Program-made: the position numbers and the translations under genes | Notes under the pieces: generated by a model | Told to the model about the DNA's origin: nothing | What the model saw: the letters and a program-made list of their open reading frames with translations, nothing else | Databases searched by the model: none | Shown here: positions 1 to 6,782 of the stretch, piece after piece | Position numbering within the stretch: position 1 is the stretch's first letter | Layout: every line of letters begins with the position of its first letter | Assembly: GCA_964472545.1 (NCBI GenBank) | Contig: CAYYNP010000058.1 | Coordinates: 1-38,407 of the forward strand | Length of the DNA: 38,407 bases | From: CAYYNP01 sp964472545 | GTDB taxonomy: Bacteria; Planctomycetota; Planctomycetia; Pirellulales; Thermoguttaceae | Reading direction: 5' to 3'

Positions 1-558
1 CACCGCCCGAATCACTTGTATCTCGGCGTAGGCCAGTTGTGTTTGGGCTTCGAGCACCGACCCGATCGAGCCCTGCCGCAGCCCGTTGACATAGCGGGCC
101 ATTGCCGCCTCGGCCACGTCGGCTGCGTAGCCGGCCGCTTCGACCCGTTCGCCGACCGCTTCGTGTACCTCCTGCTTGGCCCAGGCCAGTTCGGCCCGCG
201 AAACGGCCAAGTGGTAACCGGCCGTCACCATTTCCGCGCGATCGGTGCGGCCAATGTCATAACCGGCCTTTGCTCGGCGAAAGACGGCCTCGTGGGCATC
301 CGCCCGCGCCTGAAGGAACGAAACCTCGCGCGGGTCCCGCTTCTGCAACTCGGGGTATTCCAGTTCGTGCAGGCGCTGGGTCAACTCCTGCAACTCGGCC
401 TTCAAGGCAGCGGCCGAACCGTCGCCTTTTTCCGCCCCGGGCGGGACGACGTTTTCCGCGCTGGCCAGAACGGGATCGACGGCCGACTGGTCGCAGCCGA
501 CAAGACAACTCACGACGCACAGGAGCAGACCGCACAACAAGTAGCACGTGGCTTTCAT
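1..558 (-). CDS. TolC-like lipoprotein, 3' end cut off
   Basis: The reading frame opens at an ATG at 558 and stays open to base 1, giving 186 visible residues; the rest lies outside the window. An AAGGAG ribosome site sits 6 nt before the ATG. Residues 1-22 form a lipoprotein signal: hydrophobic stretch, then L-V-G-C with the lipidated Cys at 22. The rest is Ala/Glu/Gln-rich and looks helical or coiled coil. The last visible part, around GLRQGSIGSVLEAQ, resembles the C-terminal repeat of outer-membrane efflux (TolC-type) proteins. TolC proteins are usually about 450 residues and the visible N-terminal spacer is short, so this may be a reduced relative. The gene follows the cysteine synthase fusion on the same strand after a 91-nt gap, so cotranscription is possible. 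The gene is certain; the family is a resemblance only. Confidence 0.6.
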   Translation of the reverse strand, partial: MKATCYLLCGLLLCVVSCLVGCDQSAVDPVLASAENVVPPGAEKGDGSAAALKAELQELTQRLHELEYPELQKRDPREVSFLQARADAHEAVFRRAKAGYDIGRTDRAEMVTAGYHLAVSRAELAWAKQEVHEAVGERVEAAGYAADVAEAAMARYVNGLRQGSIGSVLEAQTQLAYAEIQVIRAV

Positions 559-649
559 CTCACTCTCCTTTCGCACCGAGTAACCGGTGAGTGTACAGGA
601 CACACAACCGCATCCGGCACCGGTGCGAAACGGCGTTCCGGCGCCGGTG

Positions 650-2965
650 TCAAACTCTCTGCCAACGCGTTCCCGTCGGGGCGTCGGTCAAACGAACGCC
701 CATCGAGTGTAACTCCTCACGCAAGGCGTCGGCCCGGGCGAAGTCGTTCTCGCCGCGGGCCTGATTGCGCTGCTGGATCAGGCTCTCGACTTCGGCGTCG
801 GGCTGTTGCGCGTCGAAGTCGATCACGTTGAGAATTGTATCAACCTGCCGCATGAAGTCGAGCACTTGCTCGGCCTGTTGGGCGTCGAGTTGGCCGTCGT
901 TGATCATACGGTTCACGCCTCGGGCGAACGGGAACAGCCGCTCGAGCGCTTTGGGCACGTTCAGGTCGCGGTCCATGGCGTCGCGGCAGCCGGCGCGGGC
1001 TTCGTAGAGGGCCTGATCCAGGTCGGGATTGTGGCTGCCGGGTGCCATGTATTGCAGCCGCGCGACGAACTCGTTCAACCGGGCCACCGACTGCCGAGCC
1101 CGCTGAAGCTCCTTGGGCGAATATCGCAGCACCGTACGATAGTGCGTCGCCAGCAGCCAGAAGCGGACCGTCGGCCCGTCGAAGCCGGCCGCCAACACGT
1201 CGCGCAGCGTGACGTCGTTGCCGGCCGCTCGGCCGACCTTCTTGCCGTCGGCCATGACCACCTCGGAGTGCATCCAGAGTTGTGTAAACGGACGGCCGCC
1301 GAGTCCGGTGGCGATGGCAATCTCGTTGTCGCCGTGGGGGAAGATCAAGTCGGTGCTGGCGGTGTGGATGTCCAGCGGCTGGCCCAGGTAACGCACGGCC
1401 ATCGACGCACACTCGACGTGCCAACTCGGCCGCGCGTTGCCCCAGGGCGTGGGCCAGAAGATGCCGGCCTTGAGTTCCGCCAGCGTGGATCGTTTGAAGA
1501 GCGCAAAGTCTCGGGGGTTGTCTTTCTCGTAGTAGTCGTAGCTGGTCGATTCCCCGTTGCGCATCTGCTCCGGCTCGATCCCGGAGAGTTTGCCGTAATC
1601 GGGGAAGCTGCCGATGCGGAAATAGACCGATCGCAGCTTCTCGTACGCCAGGCCTTTGTCCAACAGCCCACGGGCCTGTTCGACCATGTCGCCGACGTGT
1701 TCGCTGGCTCGTGGATAGTGATGCGATCGCAGCACGCGCAAGGTGTCCATGTCGTCGAAGAAGACTTTTTCCCAGCGGGCGGTGAAATCTCCGAGCTTCT
1801 CGCCGGCGCCGAGGCACTCGTTGACCGTGCGGTCGTCGATGTCGCCGAGGTTCATCGCGTGTTTGACTTCATAGCCGCGGAATTCGAGCCAACGCCGCAG
1901 CGCGTCGGCAAACACGGCCCGGCGACAGAGCCCCAGATCGGCCGGTCCGTCGAGACTCGGGCCGCAGGAGTAAACGGTGACCTTGCCGGGCCGCACCGGC
2001 TCGAGTTGTTCGACGTTGCCGCTTAGGGTGTTGTAGAACTGCAGCGGCTCGGGGACGACGTCGGAGACGAACAGCGACGTGGACAGATAGCGTTCGCCGC
2101 CGTCGGGCAAGAGCGCTACCACCGTGCCTTCGCCCAACGCTTCGGCCTCGTCGACGGCCACTTTCATCGCCGCTCCGGCGCTCATGCCCACGAAGATTCC
2201 CTCTTCGCGGGCCAAACGCCGGGCCATCTCGAAGGCCGCTTCGTCTTCCACGTTGACGATCGCGTACGGCTCCTCCGGCTGAAAGATGCCCGGCGGATAG
2301 CTCTCCTTCATATTCTTCAACCCCTGGATCTTGTGGCTCTTGAAGGGCTCGACGCCGATCACGCGGATGGCCGGATTGAGTTCCTTCAGCACGCGCGTAG
2401 CGCCCATCAGCGTGCCGGTGGTGCCCATGGTCAACACGACCACGTCGACCTTGCCGCCGGTGGCCTCGTAGATCTCCTTGCCCGTGCCGTCGTAGTGGGC
2501 CCGCCAGTTGGCTTCGTTGTTGAACTGGTCGACCAGGGAGTACTTTTCGGGCTCTTCGCGGGCCAGACGATAGGCCTCTTCAATGGCCCCGTCGGTGCTC
2601 AAATGCCCGGGCGTCAGCAGGATCTCGGCCCCGTACGCCCTGAGAATCCGCCGGCGCTCCTCGCTGGCCGATTCGCTCATCGTGATCAGCAGTTTGTAGC
2701 CTTTGACGGCGCAGACCATGGCCAAGCCGATGGCCGTATTGCCGCTGCTGGCCTCGAGCACGATCTTGCCGGGCGTCAGATCGCCGGCGGCCTCGGCCGC
2801 CTCGATCATGCTCAAGGCGATGCGATCCTTGACCGACCCGCCGGGATTCATCGATTCGAGCTTCGCCAGCAACTCGACGCCGCCGACCGGGTTCATGCGG
2901 TTGATGCGGATCAGGGGGCTGTTGCCCACCAGTTCTAGAATGTTATTGACTTGGCTGGGGGGCAT
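650..2965 (-). CDS. Cysteine synthase fused to a cysteinyl-tRNA synthetase-like domain (degenerate HIGH/KMSKS)
   Basis: 771 residues. Residues 1-300 are a CysK-type O-acetylserine sulfhydrylase: PLP lysine 46 in NPGGSVKDR, substrate loop SSGNT 73-77, phosphate loop GTTGT 181-185, and SAGA near 262-265. Residues 305-771 follow class I cysteinyl-tRNA synthetase from end to end. All four zinc ligands are present (C334, C519, H544, E548), and the C-terminal tRNA-binding part ends normally in DAPTGTRWQRV. However, the HIGH motif reads DLGL (343-346) and KMSKS reads KVGRA (576-580), so cysteine adenylation is doubtful. The start at 2965 is chosen because GAGG lies 8 nt upstream; the frame stays open further up but there runs through a palindromic repeat. 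It is divergent from hcp. It may supply cysteine or act as a tRNA-binding, persulfide-forming or regulatory protein; these roles are inference. Confidence 0.85.
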   Translation of the reverse strand: MPPSQVNNILELVGNSPLIRINRMNPVGGVELLAKLESMNPGGSVKDRIALSMIEAAEAAGDLTPGKIVLEASSGNTAIGLAMVCAVKGYKLLITMSESASEERRRILRAYGAEILLTPGHLSTDGAIEEAYRLAREEPEKYSLVDQFNNEANWRAHYDGTGKEIYEATGGKVDVVVLTMGTTGTLMGATRVLKELNPAIRVIGVEPFKSHKIQGLKNMKESYPPGIFQPEEPYAIVNVEDEAAFEMARRLAREEGIFVGMSAGAAMKVAVDEAEALGEGTVVALLPDGGERYLSTSLFVSDVVPEPLQFYNTLSGNVEQLEPVRPGKVTVYSCGPSLDGPADLGLCRRAVFADALRRWLEFRGYEVKHAMNLGDIDDRTVNECLGAGEKLGDFTARWEKVFFDDMDTLRVLRSHHYPRASEHVGDMVEQARGLLDKGLAYEKLRSVYFRIGSFPDYGKLSGIEPEQMRNGESTSYDYYEKDNPRDFALFKRSTLAELKAGIFWPTPWGNARPSWHVECASMAVRYLGQPLDIHTASTDLIFPHGDNEIAIATGLGGRPFTQLWMHSEVVMADGKKVGRAAGNDVTLRDVLAAGFDGPTVRFWLLATHYRTVLRYSPKELQRARQSVARLNEFVARLQYMAPGSHNPDLDQALYEARAGCRDAMDRDLNVPKALERLFPFARGVNRMINDGQLDAQQAEQVLDFMRQVDTILNVIDFDAQQPDAEVESLIQQRNQARGENDFARADALREELHSMGVRLTDAPTGTRWQRV

Positions 2966-3027
2966 CCGGATGTCCTCACGTTTCCGTATAGTAAATCCAC
3001 ACTCAAGAAGCGCCGTCGGTGTGGCGG

Positions 3028-3109
3028 GTGGCTGGGGTCGAAGCACGAGGAACGAGTGCGGAGCCCCCAGAGACAAGCACCTGGGGGCTCGTTCCTCGAC
3101 CCCAGCCAC
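3028..3109. repeat. Palindromic element, GTGGCTGGGG family
   Basis: A long imperfect inverted repeat that begins GTGGCTGGGG and ends CCCCAGCCAC. The left arm (about 43 nt) carries two small insertions relative to the right arm (about 29 nt). The left arm matches the right arm of the element at 23353-23460 with only two differences, so the two are family members. It lies between the divergent cysteine synthase fusion and hcp, and accounts for a spurious N-terminal extension of the former. Confidence 0.85.
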
Positions 3110-3210
3110 GCGTCGTCGTGCCGGCAGGCCCCAATAAAGCAGCAGACCCCCGTCAGGTCAAGAACAATCGTCCGGTGGCATATCACGGTGAATCGACGAA
3201 ATGCCGCAGA

Positions 3211-3265
3211 TATTTCACCCGGCTTGATCCAGATCAAGGCTGGACCGCAGAGAAGGCCGTACTAT
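3211..3265 (+). promoter_or_regulatory. FNR/HcpR-type promoter of hcp
   Basis: TATTTCACC at 3211-3219 is followed by a perfect dyad TTGAT-CCAG-ATCAA at 3224-3237, the consensus of CRP/FNR-family regulators. A -10-like TACTAT lies at 3260-3265, 22 nt after the dyad. This puts the dyad near -41.5 of a start site around 3272, the class II activation geometry. The same three blocks recur upstream of the FrdX-like gene at 20309-20365 with the same dyad-to--10 distance. HcpR, a CRP/FNR-family protein, is known to control hcp in anaerobes; no such regulator gene is in the window. Confidence 0.75.
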
Positions 3266-3270
3266 ATGAT

Positions 3271-3293
3271 GCCGACCGAGAACGTCGGTCGGC
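3271..3293 (+). promoter_or_regulatory. Hairpin at the 5' end of the hcp leader
   Basis: Perfect 9-bp stem GCCGACCGA / TCGGTCGGC with a 5-nt loop, starting at about the predicted transcription start. It could stabilise the 5' end of the transcript; function is not shown by the sequence. Confidence 0.5.
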
Positions 3294-3383
3294 GGTTCGG
3301 CCCTGGGCCAGATGGCTCGGGAATGGTCGCCATTGCCAATTACCCCACCCGTTGTGACGGGTTCCCCCAAAGGAGAATACTCG

Positions 3384-4673
3384 ATGTTCTGTAACCAGTG
3401 TGAACAGACTGCCCACGGTACCGGTTGTGATAGAAGCGTTGGCGTCTGCGGCAAGAATGAGGACGTTCAGTCGCTGCAAGAGATGCTGCTCTACGGACTG
3501 AAGGGCATGGCGGCCTACGCCCATCACGCCCGCCGGCTGGGCAAGACCGACGAGGCCGTCAGCGCCTTTATCGAAGACGCCCTGTTCGCCACGGTCACCA
3601 ACGTCAACTTCGATATGGATTCGCTCTTGGGGATGGTGCTGGAGTGCGGCAAGCAGAACTTGCGGGTAATGGAGTTGCTCGACGAAGGCCACGTCGAACG
3701 TTTTGGCGATCCCTCGCCGGCGACCGTCCGCGAAGGCACGCAGGCCGGGCCGGGCATCCTCATCACGGGCCACGACATGATCGATCTGGAGAGTTTGCTC
3801 GCCGCATGCGAGGGGACCGACGTAAAGGTCTACACGCACGGCGAAATGCTGCCGGCGCATATGTACCCCAAACTCCGTGAACACCCCAATCTAGCAGGTC
3901 ATTACGGCGGTGCGTGGCAGAAACAGAAGTCTGAGTTCGCGGCCTTCTCCGGGCCGGTGCTGGCCACGACCAACTGCCTGCTGCACCCGAAGGACACCTA
4001 CGCCGACCGTGTGTTTTCCACCCGATGTACGGCCGTTCCCGGCGGCACAAACATCACCGACGACGATTTTTCGGCCGTGGTGGCCAAGGCCCAGCAATGT
4101 GAACCGCTGGCGGACAACCCGGCCGGACAGTCGACGATCGGATTCCACCACAGTGTGATCCTGGGACTGGCCGGCACGATCATCCAGGCGGTCAAGGACG
4201 GCAAGATCAGCCGGTTCTTCGTGATCGGCGGCTGCGACGGGGCCGAGGTCGGCCGCAACTACTTCTCCGACTACGCCGAGGCCACGCCGGCCGATTCGTT
4301 CATCCTCACGCTCGGCTGCGGCAAATTCCGCATCCGCAACCACGACTACGGCGAGTTGCTGGGCGTGCCGCGGCTGCTGGATATGGGCCAGTGCAACAAC
4401 GCCTACGGGGCGATCAAGGTGGCCGTCGCGTTGGCCGAGGCGTTCGAGTGCTCGGTCAACGACCTGCCGCTGACGCTGGTCATTTCGTGGTTCGAGCAGA
4501 AGGCCGTGGCCGTGCTGCTGACGTTGCTTGCCCTGGGCGTGAAGGGGATCGCCATCGGCCCGAAGCCGCCGGCGTTCGTTTCGCCCAATGTGTTTGCCGT
4601 CCTGCAGGAGAAGTTCGATCTGCGTCTGACCGGCGACGATGCCAAGGCCGACTTGGCCGGGGTGATGGCGTAG
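3384..4673 (+). CDS. hcp: Hybrid cluster protein (hydroxylamine reductase / NO reductase), short form
   Basis: 429 residues, cytoplasmic Fe-S enzyme that reduces hydroxylamine and NO and protects against nitrosative stress. An N-terminal cluster motif has C3, C6, C15 and C22, spaced like the [4Fe-4S] form of anaerobes. All eight hybrid-cluster ligands can be placed: H130, E154, C198, C284, C312, C337, E371 and K373. At 429 residues it is about 110-120 shorter than the usual 540-550; the missing part lies between the N-terminal cluster and H130. This is the class III arrangement known from archaea and thermophiles. AAAGGAG lies 9 nt before the ATG. It is led by an FNR/HcpR-type promoter and followed, after a hairpin element, by a cupin gene. 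It carries no separate reductase gene (hcr) nearby; the FrdX-like Fe-S protein at 20502 may serve it. Confidence 0.95.
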   Translation: MFCNQCEQTAHGTGCDRSVGVCGKNEDVQSLQEMLLYGLKGMAAYAHHARRLGKTDEAVSAFIEDALFATVTNVNFDMDSLLGMVLECGKQNLRVMELLDEGHVERFGDPSPATVREGTQAGPGILITGHDMIDLESLLAACEGTDVKVYTHGEMLPAHMYPKLREHPNLAGHYGGAWQKQKSEFAAFSGPVLATTNCLLHPKDTYADRVFSTRCTAVPGGTNITDDDFSAVVAKAQQCEPLADNPAGQSTIGFHHSVILGLAGTIIQAVKDGKISRFFVIGGCDGAEVGRNYFSDYAEATPADSFILTLGCGKFRIRNHDYGELLGVPRLLDMGQCNNAYGAIKVAVALAEAFECSVNDLPLTLVISWFEQKAVAVLLTLLALGVKGIAIGPKPPAFVSPNVFAVLQEKFDLRLTGDDAKADLAGVMA

Positions 4674-4682
4674 GAAAGCGTG

Positions 4683-4758
4683 GTAGCCGAAGTCGCCAGA
4701 CTTTGGCTCTTTGCCGTGGATTCCCACCACCCTGCCAAAGTCTGGCGACTTCGGCTAC
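4683..4758. repeat. Palindromic element with perfect 24-bp arms
   Basis: GTAGCCGAAGTCGCCAGAC... and its exact reverse complement (24 nt each) flank a 28-nt loop. It starts 10 nt after the hcp stop and ends 13 nt before the cupin ATG, leaving only the cupin ribosome site outside it. It would form a strong hairpin between the two genes and may lower cupin expression relative to hcp. Confidence 0.85.
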
Positions 4759-4771
4759 GGGAGAGAAGAAG

Positions 4772-5119
4772 ATGGCAGACGATTTGCTCGCGTCCGCGGG
4801 CCAGGAATTGCTGGCCACGATCATAGAGCCGGCCGAATTGGTCGCGTACCAAGAGGGCGCCGTGGTCAGCCGCACGGTAACCAAGAAGCCCAGCGGCACG
4901 ATCACGGCGTTCGCTTTCGACAAAGGCCAGGAGTTGAGCGAGCACACGGCCCCGTTCGACGCCATCGTGCAGGTGCTCGACGGCGAGGTCGAATTGACGG
5001 TCGGCGGAGAGTCTTCTCGGCTTTCCGCCGGCCAAATGCTGATTATGCCGGCGGACGTGCCGCACGCGGTGACCGCCGTCGAGAGGTTCAAAATGCTGTT
5101 GACGATGATTCGATCCTGA
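4772..5119 (+). CDS. Small cupin-domain protein
   Basis: 115 residues forming a single conserved beta-barrel cupin. The motif-1 region around SEHTAPFDAIVQVLDGEVEL keeps only one of the usual histidines, followed by the glycine-rich turn and the motif-2 region with PADVPHAV. Metal binding is therefore uncertain. Substrate is not identifiable. Single-domain cupins of this size are often found beside hcp in anaerobes, and here the gene directly follows hcp, so a role in the same stress response is likely. The start is the ATG at 4772 with a purine-rich GAGAGAAGAAG just upstream. Confidence 0.85.
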   Translation: MADDLLASAGQELLATIIEPAELVAYQEGAVVSRTVTKKPSGTITAFAFDKGQELSEHTAPFDAIVQVLDGEVELTVGGESSRLSAGQMLIMPADVPHAVTAVERFKMLLTMIRS

Positions 5120-5122
5120 TTC

Positions 5123-5181
5123 GTAGGGTGCGTCAAGACGCACCATGTCTGTCGGTTCCGGTGCGTCCAGACGCACCCTAC
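5123..5181. repeat. Palindromic element, GGTGCGTC family
   Basis: GTAGGGTGCGTC and GACGCACCCTAC form the outer pairing; each half is itself a small hairpin (GGTGCGTC/GACGCACC). It lies 4 nt after the cupin stop and upstream of metY, so it may act as a terminator of the hcp-cupin transcript. No T-run follows. Confidence 0.75.
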
Positions 5182-5297
5182 ACCTATCGGTGCAGCCGTA
5201 CACACCCTGCGTGTTGCCCACACGCGTAGAATACCCCTAATGGTAGACCGCCCTCATAGCAAACCGCAGGCCCGCCGATTCGCATAGGAGACCGCTC

Positions 5298-6602
5298 ATG
5301 TCCTCGGAAGAATTTGAAATCCACGGCCTTGGTAGCCTCGCCCTGCACGCCGGCCAGCAGCCCGATCCGACGACCGGCTCTCGGGCCGTACCGATCCATC
5401 AGACGACCAGCTACTGCTTCCGCGATACCGAACACGCGGCCGATCTGTTCGCGCTGAAGGAACTCGGCTGGATCTACACCCGGCTGATGAACCCTACGAC
5501 CGACGTCTTCGAGCAACGGATGGCGGCGTTGGAGGGAGGCATCGGAGCGTTGGGAGTCTCCAGCGGGCAACAGGCGATCACCGTCTCGCTGTTGAATCTG
5601 GTCCACGCCGGCGGACATATCATCTCGGCCGAAGCCCTCTACGGCGGCACGATTACGCTGTTGGGCCAGACGTTCAAGCGGCTGGGAATCGACGTCACCT
5701 TCGTCGACGTCACGGACCCCGCCAACATCGCGGCGGCGGTACGGCCAGAAACCCGCGCGGTCTATATCGAGTCGCTCTCGAACCCGAAGAACGACGTGCT
5801 CGACTATCGGGCGATCGCCGACGTGGCTCACGAACACGGCCTGCCGGTGGTTTGCGACAACACCGTGCTCACGCCGATCCTCTTCCGCCCGTTCGACTAT
5901 GGGATCGATATCTCCGTCTACAGCACGACGAAGTTCATCGGCGGCCACGGCACGAGCATCGGCGGAGTGATCGTCGACAGCGGCAAGTTCGACTGGACCA
6001 AGCAGCCCGAGCGGTGGCCGCAATTCACCGAGCCGGACCCTTCGTACCACGGCGCCGTGTTCCACGAGGCGGTCGGGCCGTTGTGTTATATCATCACATG
6101 CCGCACGCATTGGCTGCGCGATCTGGGCGGGGCGATGAGCCCGTTCAACGCTTTCCTGTTCTTGCAGGGACTCGAAACGGTCCATCTGCGGATGCCGCGG
6201 CACTGCGAGAACGCCCAGGCGGTAGCGGAGTTTCTAGACGCCCATCCGCTGGTCACGTGGGTGAACTATCCCGGACTGCAGGACCATCCCGATCACGCGC
6301 GCGTCGACGAGTACCTGCCCAAGGGAGCCGGGGCCATTCTCGGCTTCGGCACCAAGGGCGGGCGCGAGGCGGCCCAGCGGTTTATCGAGTCGGTCAAGCT
6401 GGCCTCGCACCTGGCCAACGTGGGCGACGCCAAGACGTTGGTGATCCACCCGGCCTCGACCACCCACAGCCAGCAGACCGACGAGGAGTTGGCGGCCGCC
6501 GGCATCTCCGACGACTACGTCCGGGTGAGCGTCGGGCTCGAGGACATCGACGACATCAAGGCCGACTTGGACCAGGCGCTGGCAGCGTCGCAGGCGGGGT
6601 AA
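5298..6602 (+). CDS. metY: O-acetylhomoserine sulfhydrylase
   Basis: 434 residues, the usual length for the family. PLP-dependent cytosolic enzyme that makes homocysteine from O-acetylhomoserine and sulfide. The Cys/Met-metabolism PLP fold is clear: TRLMNPT near 61-67, GVSSGQQA 86-93, DNTVLTP 187-193 and the PLP lysine K212 in SVYSTTKFIGGHG. The glycine-rich segment after the lysine and the long insertion around 240-270 favour MetY over cystathionine gamma-synthase. AGGAG lies 7 nt before the ATG. The next gene downstream is metX-metW, which supplies its substrate, so the pair forms a direct-sulfhydrylation methionine pathway; a hairpin element separates them. I found no SAM riboswitch upstream. 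Confidence 0.95.
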   Translation: MSSEEFEIHGLGSLALHAGQQPDPTTGSRAVPIHQTTSYCFRDTEHAADLFALKELGWIYTRLMNPTTDVFEQRMAALEGGIGALGVSSGQQAITVSLLNLVHAGGHIISAEALYGGTITLLGQTFKRLGIDVTFVDVTDPANIAAAVRPETRAVYIESLSNPKNDVLDYRAIADVAHEHGLPVVCDNTVLTPILFRPFDYGIDISVYSTTKFIGGHGTSIGGVIVDSGKFDWTKQPERWPQFTEPDPSYHGAVFHEAVGPLCYIITCRTHWLRDLGGAMSPFNAFLFLQGLETVHLRMPRHCENAQAVAEFLDAHPLVTWVNYPGLQDHPDHARVDEYLPKGAGAILGFGTKGGREAAQRFIESVKLASHLANVGDAKTLVIHPASTTHSQQTDEELAAAGISDDYVRVSVGLEDIDDIKADLDQALAASQAG

Positions 6603-6631
6603 CCGCGTTCGTGAGGGTTCGGTATATAACG

Positions 6632-6769
6632 TAGCTGGATTCGCAAGAATTCAGCGGGTAGGCAACGTGCTCCGGGTGCCACTGCTGGCTTGCCCAGCAG
6701 TGTTTTTGCGTTACTCTCAACTCTGCACTGCTGGGCAAGCCAGCAGTGGCACCCAGCGAATTCAGCTAC
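6632..6769. repeat. Older palindrome interrupted by the 81-bp element
   Basis: A 14-nt arm GTAGCTGGATTCGC (6632-6645) pairs with GCGAATTCAGCTAC (6756-6769), one mismatch. The 81-bp palindrome at 6674-6754 lies between them. The left side also forms its own small hairpin, GCTGGATTC / GAATTCAGC. The nesting suggests one element inserted into another. Confidence 0.6.
6674..6754 (+). repeat. 81-bp palindromic element, copy 1
   Basis: Perfect 29-bp arms (GGGTGCCACTGCTGGCTTGC... and its complement) around a 23-nt loop. It matches the reverse complement of 21703-21783 at 79 of 81 positions; both differences are in the loop. It sits between metY and metX-metW and ends 28 nt before the GTG start of the latter. 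Confidence 0.92.
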
Positions 6770-6782
6770 GGGATTTCCACTC

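Larger units (their letters stand above)
2966..3383. other. Divergent intergenic region, cysK-cysS-like / hcp
   Basis: 418 bases without a credible gene. It holds a palindromic element (3028-3109), an FNR/HcpR-type promoter directed at hcp (3211-3265) and a 5'-leader hairpin (3271-3293). The FNR-type dyad could in principle also influence the leftward cysteine synthase fusion, whose start is about 260 bases away, but I see no convincing leftward promoter. Confidence 0.6.

Noticed and set aside
2966..3109. 48-codon N-terminal extension of the cysteine synthase fusion
   Set aside because: It runs through the 3028-3109 palindrome and has no ribosome site; the ATG at 2965 has one and matches the CysK N-terminus.
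5182..5297. SAM riboswitch or other RNA element before metY
   Set aside because: The gap is only 116 nt and shows no SAM-riboswitch core or paired architecture.
6690..6782. ATG 31 codons upstream as the metX-metW start
   Set aside because: It lies inside the 81-bp palindromic element and the extension is read from the element; the GTG at 6783 opens onto MetX-like sequence.
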